Assembly: GCF_003002825.1 (NCBI RefSeq)
Contig: NZ_PVTE01000004.1
Location: forward strand, 248,001-312,000
DNA: 64,000 nt
Reading direction: 5' to 3'
Source of the DNA: Spirosoma oryzae
GTDB lineage: Bacteria > Bacteroidota > Bacteroidia > Cytophagales > Spirosomataceae
Part shown: one piece after another, positions 52,270-61,198 of the stretch
Position numbering within the stretch: the first letter of the stretch is position 1
Layout of the letters: the number at the start of each line of letters is the position of its first letter
Program-made: the position numbers and the translations under genes
Notes under the pieces: generated by a model
What the model was told of the DNA's origin: nothing
What the model saw: the letters and a program-made list of their open reading frames with translations, nothing else
Databases searched by the model: none

Positions 52270-54669
52270 TTAGAAGGGGTAGCCGATGCCGATGTTGAAG
52301 ACAAGGTTCTGCCGTCGCCAGGCACTGCTTCTGAGGTTAATCTGGTCAAAAACCCAGTTACTACCCTCTACTTGGTACGGTTTGCGGAGGGGCGTAGCAA
52401 TATCAAGTCGAACCAGGAAGTACGATAGATCCAGCCGAACACCTAAGCCTGCGCCGACGGCGATCTGTTTATAAAAATCACTGGTGAATTCAGAGCCCTC
52501 ACCATAAACACCAATATTGGTATAGGTCCAGATATTACCAGCGTCAACGAAGGCAGCACCCTCCAGGTACTTGTTAAACTTGAACCGAAATTCAGTATTG
52601 GCTTCCAACTTGATGTCGCCCCCGCCGTCCTGAAACGGAGCTGATGTAGTGATCGTATCACGGGGAATAGTCCCTGGTCCAAGCGCACGGGGCCGGAAGG
52701 CGCGAATGCTATTGATACCACCCACAAAATACTGTTTGGTAAATGGAATCTGAAAACCCTGTGAATTACCGTATGTAAAGCCTGCACCGGCAAATAACCG
52801 GTTCGCCCAAGTCAGTTTAGGCGTCATTTTACGGTAAAATCGAGCATTAACGTCGGCCCGGATAAACTGAGCGAAAGGAACACCAAAAATACCGTTGCGT
52901 AGTGGGTCGTTCTCCAACGGCTTTCGCAGAAATAGACTTGCCAGATTACCCGCAGGTTCAACGTTCGCAGTCAACAGAAATGAGTTCGGCGAGTTCGATC
53001 GGGGCGACGAGTTGTAATTAAACGTATAGAGCGTGCTAAAAATAAGCTGATCACTCCTCAGAATACTGAGGAATTGCTGCTTAATAATTTTAGGCACATC
53101 AGAGCTGATTAGCGTATCGTATACAGCTTGGTCAACGTTTGATATTGAAATGTAATTGATGTTGAACGGCTGAAAGATGTGTTCTATTTTTTGATTTCGG
53201 CGCCAGGCATAGCCAAACGTAATCTGTGATGAGTTAAGGTCATACAGGCCACCTCGCTTGATCAGCTGATAGCCGATTGTTGCGTTCGTTCTGGGCAAAG
53301 CGGCCCGCTGATCATAGGTAAACCGGAACGGGCTTACTAATCGGGGAAAGGTCAGTGTAGCATCGGTACCGAAGCGATAATTGGTCACACCCTGCTCGCC
53401 CGAATTAACCTGAAATTCGATACCGGCACTGGCGTTGATTGTCAGCAGTTCGGCCCGGCCCAGTGCGTTGCGGTTACGCCAGCTTACGGTCGCCTGTGTA
53501 CCGTTGAAGTTGTTAGAGCGCGACGTTCCGTCCAGTTCCAGTCGAATCGATTTCGACGGATATGGCGTCAGGTAATAATGCACGTCGAGAACCGCCGAAT
53601 CACCCTGTTCATCCGGGGCAAACCGGTTTCGGACGAATTTGAATGCGCCCACGTTGATAAACCGCTGTAAGGTCAAATCCTGCGCCCGCGAACTGTACCG
53701 CCGGCCTGGTCGCACAGCCACAATGTCACGAAACAGCTTGGGATTGAACTGTCGGCTTGAATCGACAACGACAAAATCCTCGTCGGTTTGGTAGGACTTC
53801 CGCAGATTCGTATCGGCACGGGCCGACGACAGGTCGTAGTTGGGGTAAATGTATACGTTGCGGATCGAGTACGGTACGCCAGCCGCTTCGGGCATGGCAG
53901 GATCGAGCGCGAAATAGAGATTGGCGCGATGCCGGGCCGTATCGTTCAGCGACAGTACTTTGATATAGTCGGGCTGGAAGTAGTAAAAGCCCCGCTGCTT
54001 GACAGCCTGACTAATGCGTTCGCGCTCGATCTTGATTGCGTCCAGCCGCCACGGGTCCCCTTTTTTGATGACCGTTCGTCCGGCCGTCGCCTGCATCACC
54101 CGACGCACCGTGTCTTTCTCCTGCCGAATCGTAATCGCCACCGAGTCCACCAGAAACCGCTGGGGAACATTGACCTGGTAAACACCCCGCGCCTTGTACC
54201 CGTCTTCTTTCAACTCGCCTGATGTCGTGGCTTCAAAATAACCTTCGTTTTTCAGCGTACCGGTGAATACGGCGGCATTGGCGCCGATGGCCCGCGCACT
54301 GGCCAGTACGGGTTCAGCACCAAACTTCCGGCGAAACCAGGCTCGAAAACCGTGCTCTTTCTTCGGCTCACCAAACAGGTAATACAGGGCGACTTTGTAC
54401 GGAAAGCCAAACAGCTGCGAGTTAGGCCGGGGGCGGGCCAGTTCCTGCAACTTTGTTTTTAGCGTTGTTTGCTCGTCTGCCGAGACCGTCGAATCAGCGT
54501 TGATGTTGATATCGGTACCTGCGTACAGTTTTTCACCGGCAGGCAGGTGCCGTCCAACATTACAGGCCGACAGCAGCAGCACCGCCCCGATGGGCAGCAA
54601 CCGCCCTACCGCCCTGCGCCGGTCGTTTAGCCAGTTTCGATAATACGTCAGGTACTGATAAATCCACAT
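52270..54669 (-). CDS. tamL: TamL: lipoprotein-type TamA/BamA family outer-membrane assembly protein
   Basis: 799 residues. An N-terminal lipobox (GAVLLLSAC) near residue 36 is followed by NVGRHLPAGEKLYAGTDINI. POTRA-like repeats occupy about 40-380 (KGDPWRLDAIKIERERISQA, SSRAQDLTLQRFINVGAFKF). The surface-antigen barrel occupies the rest, with FAGAGFTYGNSQGFQIPFTK and the conserved KQYFVGGINSIRAFRPRALG, ending GIGYPF. In Bacteroidota the lipidated TamA variant TamL sits beside TamB, as here; together they help insert outer-membrane proteins or move lipids. It lies downstream of tamB, separated by a heptamer element. Confidence 0.92.
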   Translation of the reverse strand: MWIYQYLTYYRNWLNDRRRAVGRLLPIGAVLLLSACNVGRHLPAGEKLYAGTDININADSTVSADEQTTLKTKLQELARPRPNSQLFGFPYKVALYYLFGEPKKEHGFRAWFRRKFGAEPVLASARAIGANAAVFTGTLKNEGYFEATTSGELKEDGYKARGVYQVNVPQRFLVDSVAITIRQEKDTVRRVMQATAGRTVIKKGDPWRLDAIKIERERISQAVKQRGFYYFQPDYIKVLSLNDTARHRANLYFALDPAMPEAAGVPYSIRNVYIYPNYDLSSARADTNLRKSYQTDEDFVVVDSSRQFNPKLFRDIVAVRPGRRYSSRAQDLTLQRFINVGAFKFVRNRFAPDEQGDSAVLDVHYYLTPYPSKSIRLELDGTSRSNNFNGTQATVSWRNRNALGRAELLTINASAGIEFQVNSGEQGVTNYRFGTDATLTFPRLVSPFRFTYDQRAALPRTNATIGYQLIKRGGLYDLNSSQITFGYAWRRNQKIEHIFQPFNINYISISNVDQAVYDTLISSDVPKIIKQQFLSILRSDQLIFSTLYTFNYNSSPRSNSPNSFLLTANVEPAGNLASLFLRKPLENDPLRNGIFGVPFAQFIRADVNARFYRKMTPKLTWANRLFAGAGFTYGNSQGFQIPFTKQYFVGGINSIRAFRPRALGPGTIPRDTITTSAPFQDGGGDIKLEANTEFRFKFNKYLEGAAFVDAGNIWTYTNIGVYGEGSEFTSDFYKQIAVGAGLGVRLDLSYFLVRLDIATPLRKPYQVEGSNWVFDQINLRSSAWRRQNLVFNIGIGYPF

Positions 54670-54675
54670 AACTGT

Positions 54676-54833
54676 GCAGTTTACGGTTTACGGTTTACAG
54701 TATTTGGTTCATGACCTGCGGCCCTTCCACTTTATTCGAAGGCCATGCGCAAGTCATCGACCCATTGGTCCGCCATACAACGAGCCACACCACGGTGACC
54801 ACCGTAAACCGAACACTGTAAACCGTGAACCGG
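54676..54833. repeat. Heptamer-periodic inverted element 4
   Basis: Left arm 54676-54710 (AGTTTAC, GGTTTAC twice, AGTATTT) and inverted right arm 54800-54833 (GGTTCAC, GGTTTAC, AGTGTTC in minus-strand reading). About 90 bases lie between the arms, with no recognised content. It spans the whole tamB-tamL spacer: 6 bases from the tamL ATG and 2 from the tamB stop. Confidence 0.85.
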
Positions 54834-54835
54834 TC

Positions 54836-57800
54836 TTAATTGGCTGCCGACGAGCCGGAAGAACGGTGCAGCAGGTCAGATAGCGTGTTGTAATCAATCG
54901 TGATAACGAAACCGACCCCCGTTTCGATGATGTAGCCGTCGAGAATTGCCTGGTAGTCGTTGTTTCGGTAGCCCCGCAGCACGTAACGTCCGTCACGAGT
55001 CAGGTTATAGTTCACCGATACGTTGTCGAATATTTCGTTGGGGTTGCGGGTTGCGCTATTGGCTGCGTTTTCGAGCAGGAAGTTCCGCCCGACCGCTACG
55101 GTGATCCGGCCTTCGAGGAAACTCTTCGACAGACCGATGTTCAGGTCCGTACGGGCCCCGTTGGTTGTACCGCCGGTGTTGGTACTCCCCGTCTGCGACA
55201 GCAAGTTAAAGTCGACATCGAACCCTTTCAGCACGTTCGACGCCAGTCGCCCCAGCTGATCGGAAATCAGTTTGCTCACGCTGCTCCGGGCGATACCTTC
55301 GGCCTGTGTATCCAGTCCACCGTTGTTGGAACCGGAGAAGAAATCCGACGTATTTTCCGGCAGGAACCGGTTCAGTACAAGCAGCGCAAATACCTGTTTG
55401 TTGATCTGGGTCTGATCCTGCCGTAACGATTTCAGCTTGGCTTCGATCGATGAGGCCAGTTCTGTAGTCGAACTACCCTGCCCCTCTTCCAATTGAATAT
55501 CGAAGGTAAGTTTTGGCGACTCCAGGTTGTCAGAGATCGTCAGCAACACCTCAAACGGCAGCTTACGTTTAGCTGCCACAGCAGGTAAGGCGCTCGACTC
55601 ACTACCAACCAGATCACCGGCGGGTGTCGACACCTTGTAAACGGCCGTCAGGTTGATATCGGCTTTGAGTGGGTCGCCGGTGAAACTGATATAGCCACCT
55701 TTTTGAAGCTCGAACTGCCGTTTCAGAATCTGATACGTTAGTGAGTATTCACCCTCCGTCACGTCGTAGCGGCCCAGCACGGAGATTTCGCCCGCCGGCG
55801 TTACCGTCACATTAAGCTGGGCATTGCCCCGCGCCCGCAGGTAGTCGCCGTTCAGCTCGTCGACGACAATGGTCAGTTCCGATTTTTCATCGACTTCCAG
55901 ATCGAGCGAAATGTTGGCGTTATTCAGGTTGTCGAACGAGAGCTTGCGCTGTGTCGTGTCTTTCTTGGATGCGTACAGGTACTTAGTCAGCGCCAGCGAA
56001 TCTTTCGGATTAACGAACGTGACGATACCGTTCATTTCCTCCGCAGCGATTGATTCGTCGGGCAGCACAACGGCTATTTTGCTACCATCCTCCAGCCTGA
56101 TTTTACCCACGACCGCCGGACTCGTACCCGCTCCGCGAATCCGTAGATCGGCGCTAACCGACGCCTGACCATAGGCATAGTCATTGTCTTTACGGGCCGC
56201 ATTCAGCACCTGAAAACCACTGGTTCGTACGCGCAGGTTATACGTCGCGTCAGGCAGATTTTTCAGTACTACGGTCCCATCGACGTCAAGCGTGCGGTTC
56301 TGGGTATCGCGCAATGTGAAGTTGTCGAGCGTAACTGTCTGACCGGAGAAGCCTACTTTTTCTTTGTCGATAAAATAGGTGGCGTTCGACTGCTTAATGT
56401 TGAATGCGACGGAATCGAAGTTTACGCTTCCATCAAGTTTGGGGTTGCTGGTCGAGCCCGCTACGTTCAGTTCACCCGTCAGTTGTCCTTTCGCCTGCCG
56501 CAATTCACCAAAACTGAACGCTTCGATCGTACGCGCGTCCAGCCGCTTTAGGTTAATAGCCAGATTTAGTGCCTGCTTCGCATCGTCCGGGTTGTAAAAG
56601 CCCGTTACGGTAGCATCGTTGTACGGCCCCGCCAACACCGTGTTGACGTTGATCTTTCCATCAGACGTGTTGTTGAACCGGGCAGTCAGGTTACCGATGG
56701 GTTTCTGCATCACCTGTAGACTATCGACGTAGATTGACCCGATGAAGGCAAGTTGACTGTCCTCCGCCATGTAGTCGCGTACGACAATCGTACCGTTGAG
56801 CTGCCCACTCGCCAGCGTTGTATCCTGCCCGGTTAGCCGCGCCAGATTAGCCAGTTCGATTGCCCGTGTCGTCACCCGCAGGGGCGCGTTACCATAAGGT
56901 TCGGTGCTGCTTACTTCCAGCGACTGATTATCAGCTTCCAGACGTATTCGATCGACCAGCACGCCGTCTTTACCGTACTGCGCAAACCCACTGGTATCGG
57001 CCGTCCACTGCTCGTAGTTAGTCAGCAATCCCCGTCGGGCAAACTGGAATCGGTAGTTCTTGTCGACAACACTGAGCGTACCAGCCAGTCCGTGGCGATT
57101 CTGGTCAAGGGAGTCTTTGCTAACCAGTCCAAACTGAAAGCGGTTGTTCTGCGCGGTACCGGTCAGGCTGGTCGGGCCAATGTTCGTACCATCGTAAACG
57201 GCACCAGAAACGTTTCCATCGACAGCCAGTTGACGACCATTACCCCGCAATACGAAATTGCTGGATTTGATGGTTGTCGTATCGTACACAACCACACCCG
57301 TCTTCAGCGTAGCCACCAGCGACGTATCATTTGCGATCCCGCCCCCCTGACTATCGAGTCGGGCATTTAGCCGCACGGTGTCGAGCCGGGTGAGTTCCGG
57401 TACGAAGGCCCGAAACAGGGGATTTTGGTACGCCTTCAGATTCAGCGTAAAATCGTAGGGCGTCGTTACTTTTTTGTAGGTCAGATCGGGAACGGCTATG
57501 TAGCGACTAATCTCGCCAACGACGATGTCGTAGAGTCGATCGTACGCGAACTGTCCGTTCAGCCGCAGCCGGGCACCGGGGATGGCCGCCAGTACACCTT
57601 TATTGTTTCCGTCAGCTGTCAGTCTTGCGTAGAGTGAATCGACGGGGTAGCGGGTACCGTTCAGCGTCAACACCGCATCACTGGCCGATACCGTTCCGAC
57701 TGGTCGTGCCGGATCAGTCGATGTCATATCCAGATTGATGTCGCCCTTAAGCGACAGCGGATCGCTGTACAGCTTGAGTGGTTTCAGGTTCAGCTCGGTA

Positions 57801-59923
57801 ATCGACACTTTCCCCGCGACACTGGGAAATTCCCCTTTAAGATTGGTATTGATGTCGAGATTCAGGTTGGCATTCGGATCTTTCAGCCCACCCGTCAGCG
57901 CCAACAGCCCATTGGTCAGTTTCCCTTCGGCATCCAGATTCTTGTAGACGTAGCCGTTCAGATCAGCCGATTGAATGGCCAGGTCGAAGGTTGTGCTTAA
58001 CGTGTTCACGTCGATGCCGCGCCCATTGACCGTAGCCCGCCCGGTAATCTTGCCGACCGTACCCGTCTGCTTCGTCCACTTTCCGGCGTCAAAATCCGTC
58101 AGGTTCAGCGTACCCTTGTAGGTCTGATTTTTACCAGCTACGAAGCCAGCCAGTTGGCCGTCGAATCCCGCTGTTCCCCAGTCCGTCGCCAGATTAGCGT
58201 TCAAGTCGAGGTTGTTCAGCGCACCGCTGATCTTCCCGGTCAGCCGTAAGTTGGGTGGTAAGTCGATGGTCGATGGAATAGACCCCGGCGGAGCCAGCCG
58301 GTTGATGTCGGCCAGGTTGGTCGTTCCCTCGCGGATGTCGAGGTCGACGCCGATCCGGTCGGGATCGGTAACGTTGGTGAGCCGCCCGCTTGCGGCAATG
58401 CGTGTGCCCGACAGCATGTCCAGTTCGAGCCGGGGCAGATTCAACGCAGCCAGCGTACCCGTGGCCGTAGCGTTGGCCCGGAACACCCCGCCCGGACTGT
58501 TAAACGGGGGCGTATCGGCCAGGAAGGGAGCCAGTTGCAGTACGTCAGCTACCGACAACCGGCTTTGCTTCAGGTTGACATTGACACTGACTCGCCGGGC
58601 AAAACGTGGGTCCGACAGTTGCGCCAGCGAATCGTATTTCAGCACCAGCCGGTCGCGGATCAGGCTGGTCGGAGTTTGCGCGTAAAGCCGTGTGACAGAT
58701 GTTGTCTTGTCATTGTACAACACATCGCCCTCCAGCTTTTGCAGGAAAAAGCCACTGCTCGACCGGAAGCGCCCGTTACGTAGCTGCCCGCTAACGAGCT
58801 GGCCTTTAGCCCCTAAATCACGGTACATTAGAAAACGACCGTCGATACCTAAATCGCGCAGGTCGAGATGACTGTAGTCGAGTCCTCGCGCCTGTCGGGG
58901 TGCCGTTTCATCGTCGTATCGAATTCGATTATTGGCAAACCGTACGTTGGTCAGCTTCGCCTGCCAGCCCAGCGTGGATGCGCCCGGCGTGGATGCGCCA
59001 GTTGTTGATTTTGGCGCTGATGGCGTCGCTTTTCGCGTGGGTTTGAGCAGTGTGGCCGTAACGTCGCCATTCGTCAGCGCCAGCGATTTGATACCAATTT
59101 TTTCGCCGTTCAGGTAAAAATAGTCCGACTCCATGGCCAGACGTCCGACGTTACCAGTCGTTCGAAAGTCAGCCGTCTCGACGCGAACGTCCCACTTTGT
59201 CCGGTTGAGTTGCCATTTCCCCAGGCCAATATTCAGCGTATCGTCGGGGGCCGACGGCGGACTGGGCGGAGTTGGTAATCCTTCGTACAACCGCACGGAC
59301 GCATTCAGCCCGTTTCCCGTGACGTCTTTCAGCCGATAAATCGACTTGTATACGTTGGTTTCATCGAAGTTAACCCGGAGGCTGTCCGTGTACGCATTTA
59401 CGTCGGCACCTACGACATCGTCGTGGTACCGAATACGAACGTCTTTCAACGATAGACCCGTGAGGTTGATCGCCATCGGGGTCGACACCGTATCGGCGGG
59501 TTCGGGGGCTGTACCCGTATCGAACGCATTGATGATGTACTGGAAATTAAATGTCGTGTCGGGCAGCGTCCGGTTAATATTCAGACTGACCTTTTCGAAA
59601 TCGATCTGATTGATAGCCAGCTTGTTGTTCAACAACCCCCACATATCCAGATCCACGCGCATTTTGCCACCGTCGATCAGCGTATCACCTTTTGGCGTAA
59701 TAAACAGTACGTCGGTGAGCTGGATATAATCGGGGATTTCGTAGCTGACCCGCCCGATACGAAACGGTGATTGCAGCCGGTTGGCCAGGTATGAATTGAC
59801 CTGTTTCGTAACGAACTGCTGCCCCCAGGGAGTGGTCGCTATCAAAACGACGAATCCCGCCACGAGCAGGATCAGGGCTAGCAAACCAAGCAGTACACGA
59901 ACAAGTATTTTAGGGGCAGACAT
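54836..59923 (-). CDS. tamB: Translocation and assembly module protein TamB
   Basis: 1695 residues. A signal-anchor (LLGLLALILLVAGFVVLIAT) precedes the AsmA-like N-terminal region (TTPWGQQFVTKQVNSYLANR). The long centre is repetitive beta structure forming the hydrophobic groove, and the C-terminal DUF490/TamB domain begins near 1320 (ARGNAQLNVTVTPAGEISVL, GRYDVTEGEYSLTYQ) and includes LPFEVLLTISDNLESPKLTF. TamB is anchored in the inner membrane, spans the periplasm and works with TamL; related proteins carry phospholipids to the outer membrane. It probably forms an operon with tamL. Length is at the upper end for the family. Confidence 0.94.
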   Translation of the reverse strand: MSAPKILVRVLLGLLALILLVAGFVVLIATTPWGQQFVTKQVNSYLANRLQSPFRIGRVSYEIPDYIQLTDVLFITPKGDTLIDGGKMRVDLDMWGLLNNKLAINQIDFEKVSLNINRTLPDTTFNFQYIINAFDTGTAPEPADTVSTPMAINLTGLSLKDVRIRYHDDVVGADVNAYTDSLRVNFDETNVYKSIYRLKDVTGNGLNASVRLYEGLPTPPSPPSAPDDTLNIGLGKWQLNRTKWDVRVETADFRTTGNVGRLAMESDYFYLNGEKIGIKSLALTNGDVTATLLKPTRKATPSAPKSTTGASTPGASTLGWQAKLTNVRFANNRIRYDDETAPRQARGLDYSHLDLRDLGIDGRFLMYRDLGAKGQLVSGQLRNGRFRSSSGFFLQKLEGDVLYNDKTTSVTRLYAQTPTSLIRDRLVLKYDSLAQLSDPRFARRVSVNVNLKQSRLSVADVLQLAPFLADTPPFNSPGGVFRANATATGTLAALNLPRLELDMLSGTRIAASGRLTNVTDPDRIGVDLDIREGTTNLADINRLAPPGSIPSTIDLPPNLRLTGKISGALNNLDLNANLATDWGTAGFDGQLAGFVAGKNQTYKGTLNLTDFDAGKWTKQTGTVGKITGRATVNGRGIDVNTLSTTFDLAIQSADLNGYVYKNLDAEGKLTNGLLALTGGLKDPNANLNLDINTNLKGEFPSVAGKVSITELNLKPLKLYSDPLSLKGDINLDMTSTDPARPVGTVSASDAVLTLNGTRYPVDSLYARLTADGNNKGVLAAIPGARLRLNGQFAYDRLYDIVVGEISRYIAVPDLTYKKVTTPYDFTLNLKAYQNPLFRAFVPELTRLDTVRLNARLDSQGGGIANDTSLVATLKTGVVVYDTTTIKSSNFVLRGNGRQLAVDGNVSGAVYDGTNIGPTSLTGTAQNNRFQFGLVSKDSLDQNRHGLAGTLSVVDKNYRFQFARRGLLTNYEQWTADTSGFAQYGKDGVLVDRIRLEADNQSLEVSSTEPYGNAPLRVTTRAIELANLARLTGQDTTLASGQLNGTIVVRDYMAEDSQLAFIGSIYVDSLQVMQKPIGNLTARFNNTSDGKINVNTVLAGPYNDATVTGFYNPDDAKQALNLAINLKRLDARTIEAFSFGELRQAKGQLTGELNVAGSTSNPKLDGSVNFDSVAFNIKQSNATYFIDKEKVGFSGQTVTLDNFTLRDTQNRTLDVDGTVVLKNLPDATYNLRVRTSGFQVLNAARKDNDYAYGQASVSADLRIRGAGTSPAVVGKIRLEDGSKIAVVLPDESIAAEEMNGIVTFVNPKDSLALTKYLYASKKDTTQRKLSFDNLNNANISLDLEVDEKSELTIVVDELNGDYLRARGNAQLNVTVTPAGEISVLGRYDVTEGEYSLTYQILKRQFELQKGGYISFTGDPLKADINLTAVYKVSTPAGDLVGSESSALPAVAAKRKLPFEVLLTISDNLESPKLTFDIQLEEGQGSSTTELASSIEAKLKSLRQDQTQINKQVFALLVLNRFLPENTSDFFSGSNNGGLDTQAEGIARSSVSKLISDQLGRLASNVLKGFDVDFNLLSQTGSTNTGGTTNGARTDLNIGLSKSFLEGRITVAVGRNFLLENAANSATRNPNEIFDNVSVNYNLTRDGRYVLRGYRNNDYQAILDGYIIETGVGFVITIDYNTLSDLLHRSSGSSAAN

Positions 59924-60063
59924 TCAGTATAGATAGCGAATCGGCTGGTGGAAAGTCGATTAACAAGCCGACGATACAGGGCGGCACTAGTTGATAAAGC
60001 GCTACGGTAATAACGGGTCAGGTAGGAATTATGTTACCTGACCGACGGCATCTCTTATCTGCC

Positions 60064-60210
60064 TTATACAAACCAAATGCCGACTTTGTTGCCCAGCAGG
60101 GCAAAATTACCGCCTGATGGGTCGCGGAAACCTTTCGTCAGACCAGTCGTCCTTTCTTCGCCGGTTTGTTGCAGACCCGCCCCACAGCCGGTACTTTTGC
60201 GGTCAACCAT
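60064..60210 (-). CDS. Candidate small ORF (48 residues)
   Basis: A minus-strand frame from ATG 60210 to TAA 60064 lies in the 313-base spacer between tamB and terC. It encodes a basic peptide with Gly-rich segments (STGCGAGLQQTGEERTTG, KGFRDPSGGNFALLGNKVG). Codon choice is like that of the neighbouring genes. The tail 'FRDPSGGNFALLGN' resembles the end of VOC-type domains, so it may be a gene remnant. The terC promoter box overlaps its 5' end, which argues against it. Apart from this, a hairpin (GTCAGGTA with TACCTGAC near 60018-60043) is the only structure seen in the rest of the spacer. Confidence 0.35.
   Translation of the reverse strand: MVDRKSTGCGAGLQQTGEERTTGLTKGFRDPSGGNFALLGNKVGIWFV
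60169..60199 (+). promoter_or_regulatory. Putative terC promoter (TTG-N20-TACTTTTG)
   Basis: TTG (60169-60171) and TACTTTTG (60192-60199) match the Bacteroidota promoter consensus with 20 bases between. Transcription would start near 60206, 31 bases before the terC ATG. No manganese riboswitch (yybP-ykoY) could be recognised in the spacer. Confidence 0.55.
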
Positions 60211-60236
60211 CTGGTTTTTTTTCGTTCTCCTGATCC

Positions 60237-61046
60237 ATGAGCGACCTGTTTACGGCCGAATCTATTGTTAGCTTACTTACCCTGACGTTTCTGGAAATCG
60301 TCCTGGGTATCGACAACATTATCTTTATCTCCATCGCGGCTAACAAGCTGGCGGTACAGGATCAGGGTAAAGCCCGCAACATCGGCCTTATCCTGGCGAT
60401 GGCCTTCCGGCTGGCGCTGCTGACCGTTATATCGTTCGTCATTTCGCTGAGTAAGCCATTTACCCATATCGACGCCGGCTGGTTCAGGGCCGAACTGACC
60501 GGGCAAAGCCTGATTCTGTTTGCCGGAGGGCTATTTCTCCTCTACAAAGCAACGTCGGAGATTCACCACAAACTCGAAGGCGATGCCGAGGAAATGGCCG
60601 ACGCCACGAAAGGAAAAGCCACTGTTTCGAGCGTCGTGACGCAGATCGCCATTACCAACATCGTCTTTTCGATCGACTCGATTCTAACGGCCATCGGGCT
60701 AACGCAGAACGTAACGATCATGATGATCGCGGTCGTTCTGTCGATTGGTATCATGATGTTCTTTGCCGGCCCCGTCGGTAAATTCGTCAACGAGCACCCC
60801 ACGATTCAGATGCTGGGGCTAGCCTTCCTGATTATGATCGGCTTCATGCTGGTAGCCGAGGGCGCTCACCTATCGGAAGTCGTTATCTTTGAACAACACG
60901 TGGGTGAAGTGCCGAAGGGGTATCTTTACTTCGCCATTGCGTTCTCGCTGCTGGTTGAGTTTCTCAACATCCGGCTGCGCAAGACGCAAAAACCCGTCAC
61001 GCTCCGCCCCTACGATGGGCAGCCGGGACGGGACGGAATGGTATAA
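60237..61046 (+). CDS. TerC-family integral membrane protein (putative metal exporter)
   Basis: 269 residues with seven hydrophobic segments. The family motifs FLEIVLGIDNIIFISI and ITNIVFSIDSILTAIG carry the conserved acidic residues of the transport core. A charged cytoplasmic loop lies between (HHKLEGDAEEMADATKGKA). TerC proteins of other bacteria move Mn(II) out of the cell and help metallate exported proteins; tellurite resistance is the historical name. The short C-terminus is hydrophilic. The heptamer element starts inside the last codons. Confidence 0.93.
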   Translation: MSDLFTAESIVSLLTLTFLEIVLGIDNIIFISIAANKLAVQDQGKARNIGLILAMAFRLALLTVISFVISLSKPFTHIDAGWFRAELTGQSLILFAGGLFLLYKATSEIHHKLEGDAEEMADATKGKATVSSVVTQIAITNIVFSIDSILTAIGLTQNVTIMMIAVVLSIGIMMFFAGPVGKFVNEHPTIQMLGLAFLIMIGFMLVAEGAHLSEVVIFEQHVGEVPKGYLYFAIAFSLLVEFLNIRLRKTQKPVTLRPYDGQPGRDGMV

Positions 61047-61195
61047 CGGTTTCTCGGTATACCGTCTACGGTGGTCATCACACGGTGTTGTTCGCCAGGC
61101 GTAACCCACGAGCTACTCGTGTACCGTTCCGCCCCGTATACTGAAAGACCAAAACCACCGAATGCCGTAAACCGAATACTGTAAACCGAACACCG
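61040..61195. repeat. Heptamer-periodic inverted element 5
   Basis: The left arm (61040-61074) overlaps the terC stop codon and is partly out of register (two 8-base units). The right arm (61155-61195) is clean: GGTGTTC, GGTTTAC, AGTATTC, GGTTTAC, GGCATTC in minus-strand reading. It ends 3 bases before the nuoN start. Confidence 0.82.
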
Positions 61196-61198
61196 ATT

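Noticed and set aside
59924-60236. yybP-ykoY manganese riboswitch before terC
   Set aside because: Looked for because terC genes often have one; only a small unrelated hairpin and a standard promoter are visible.
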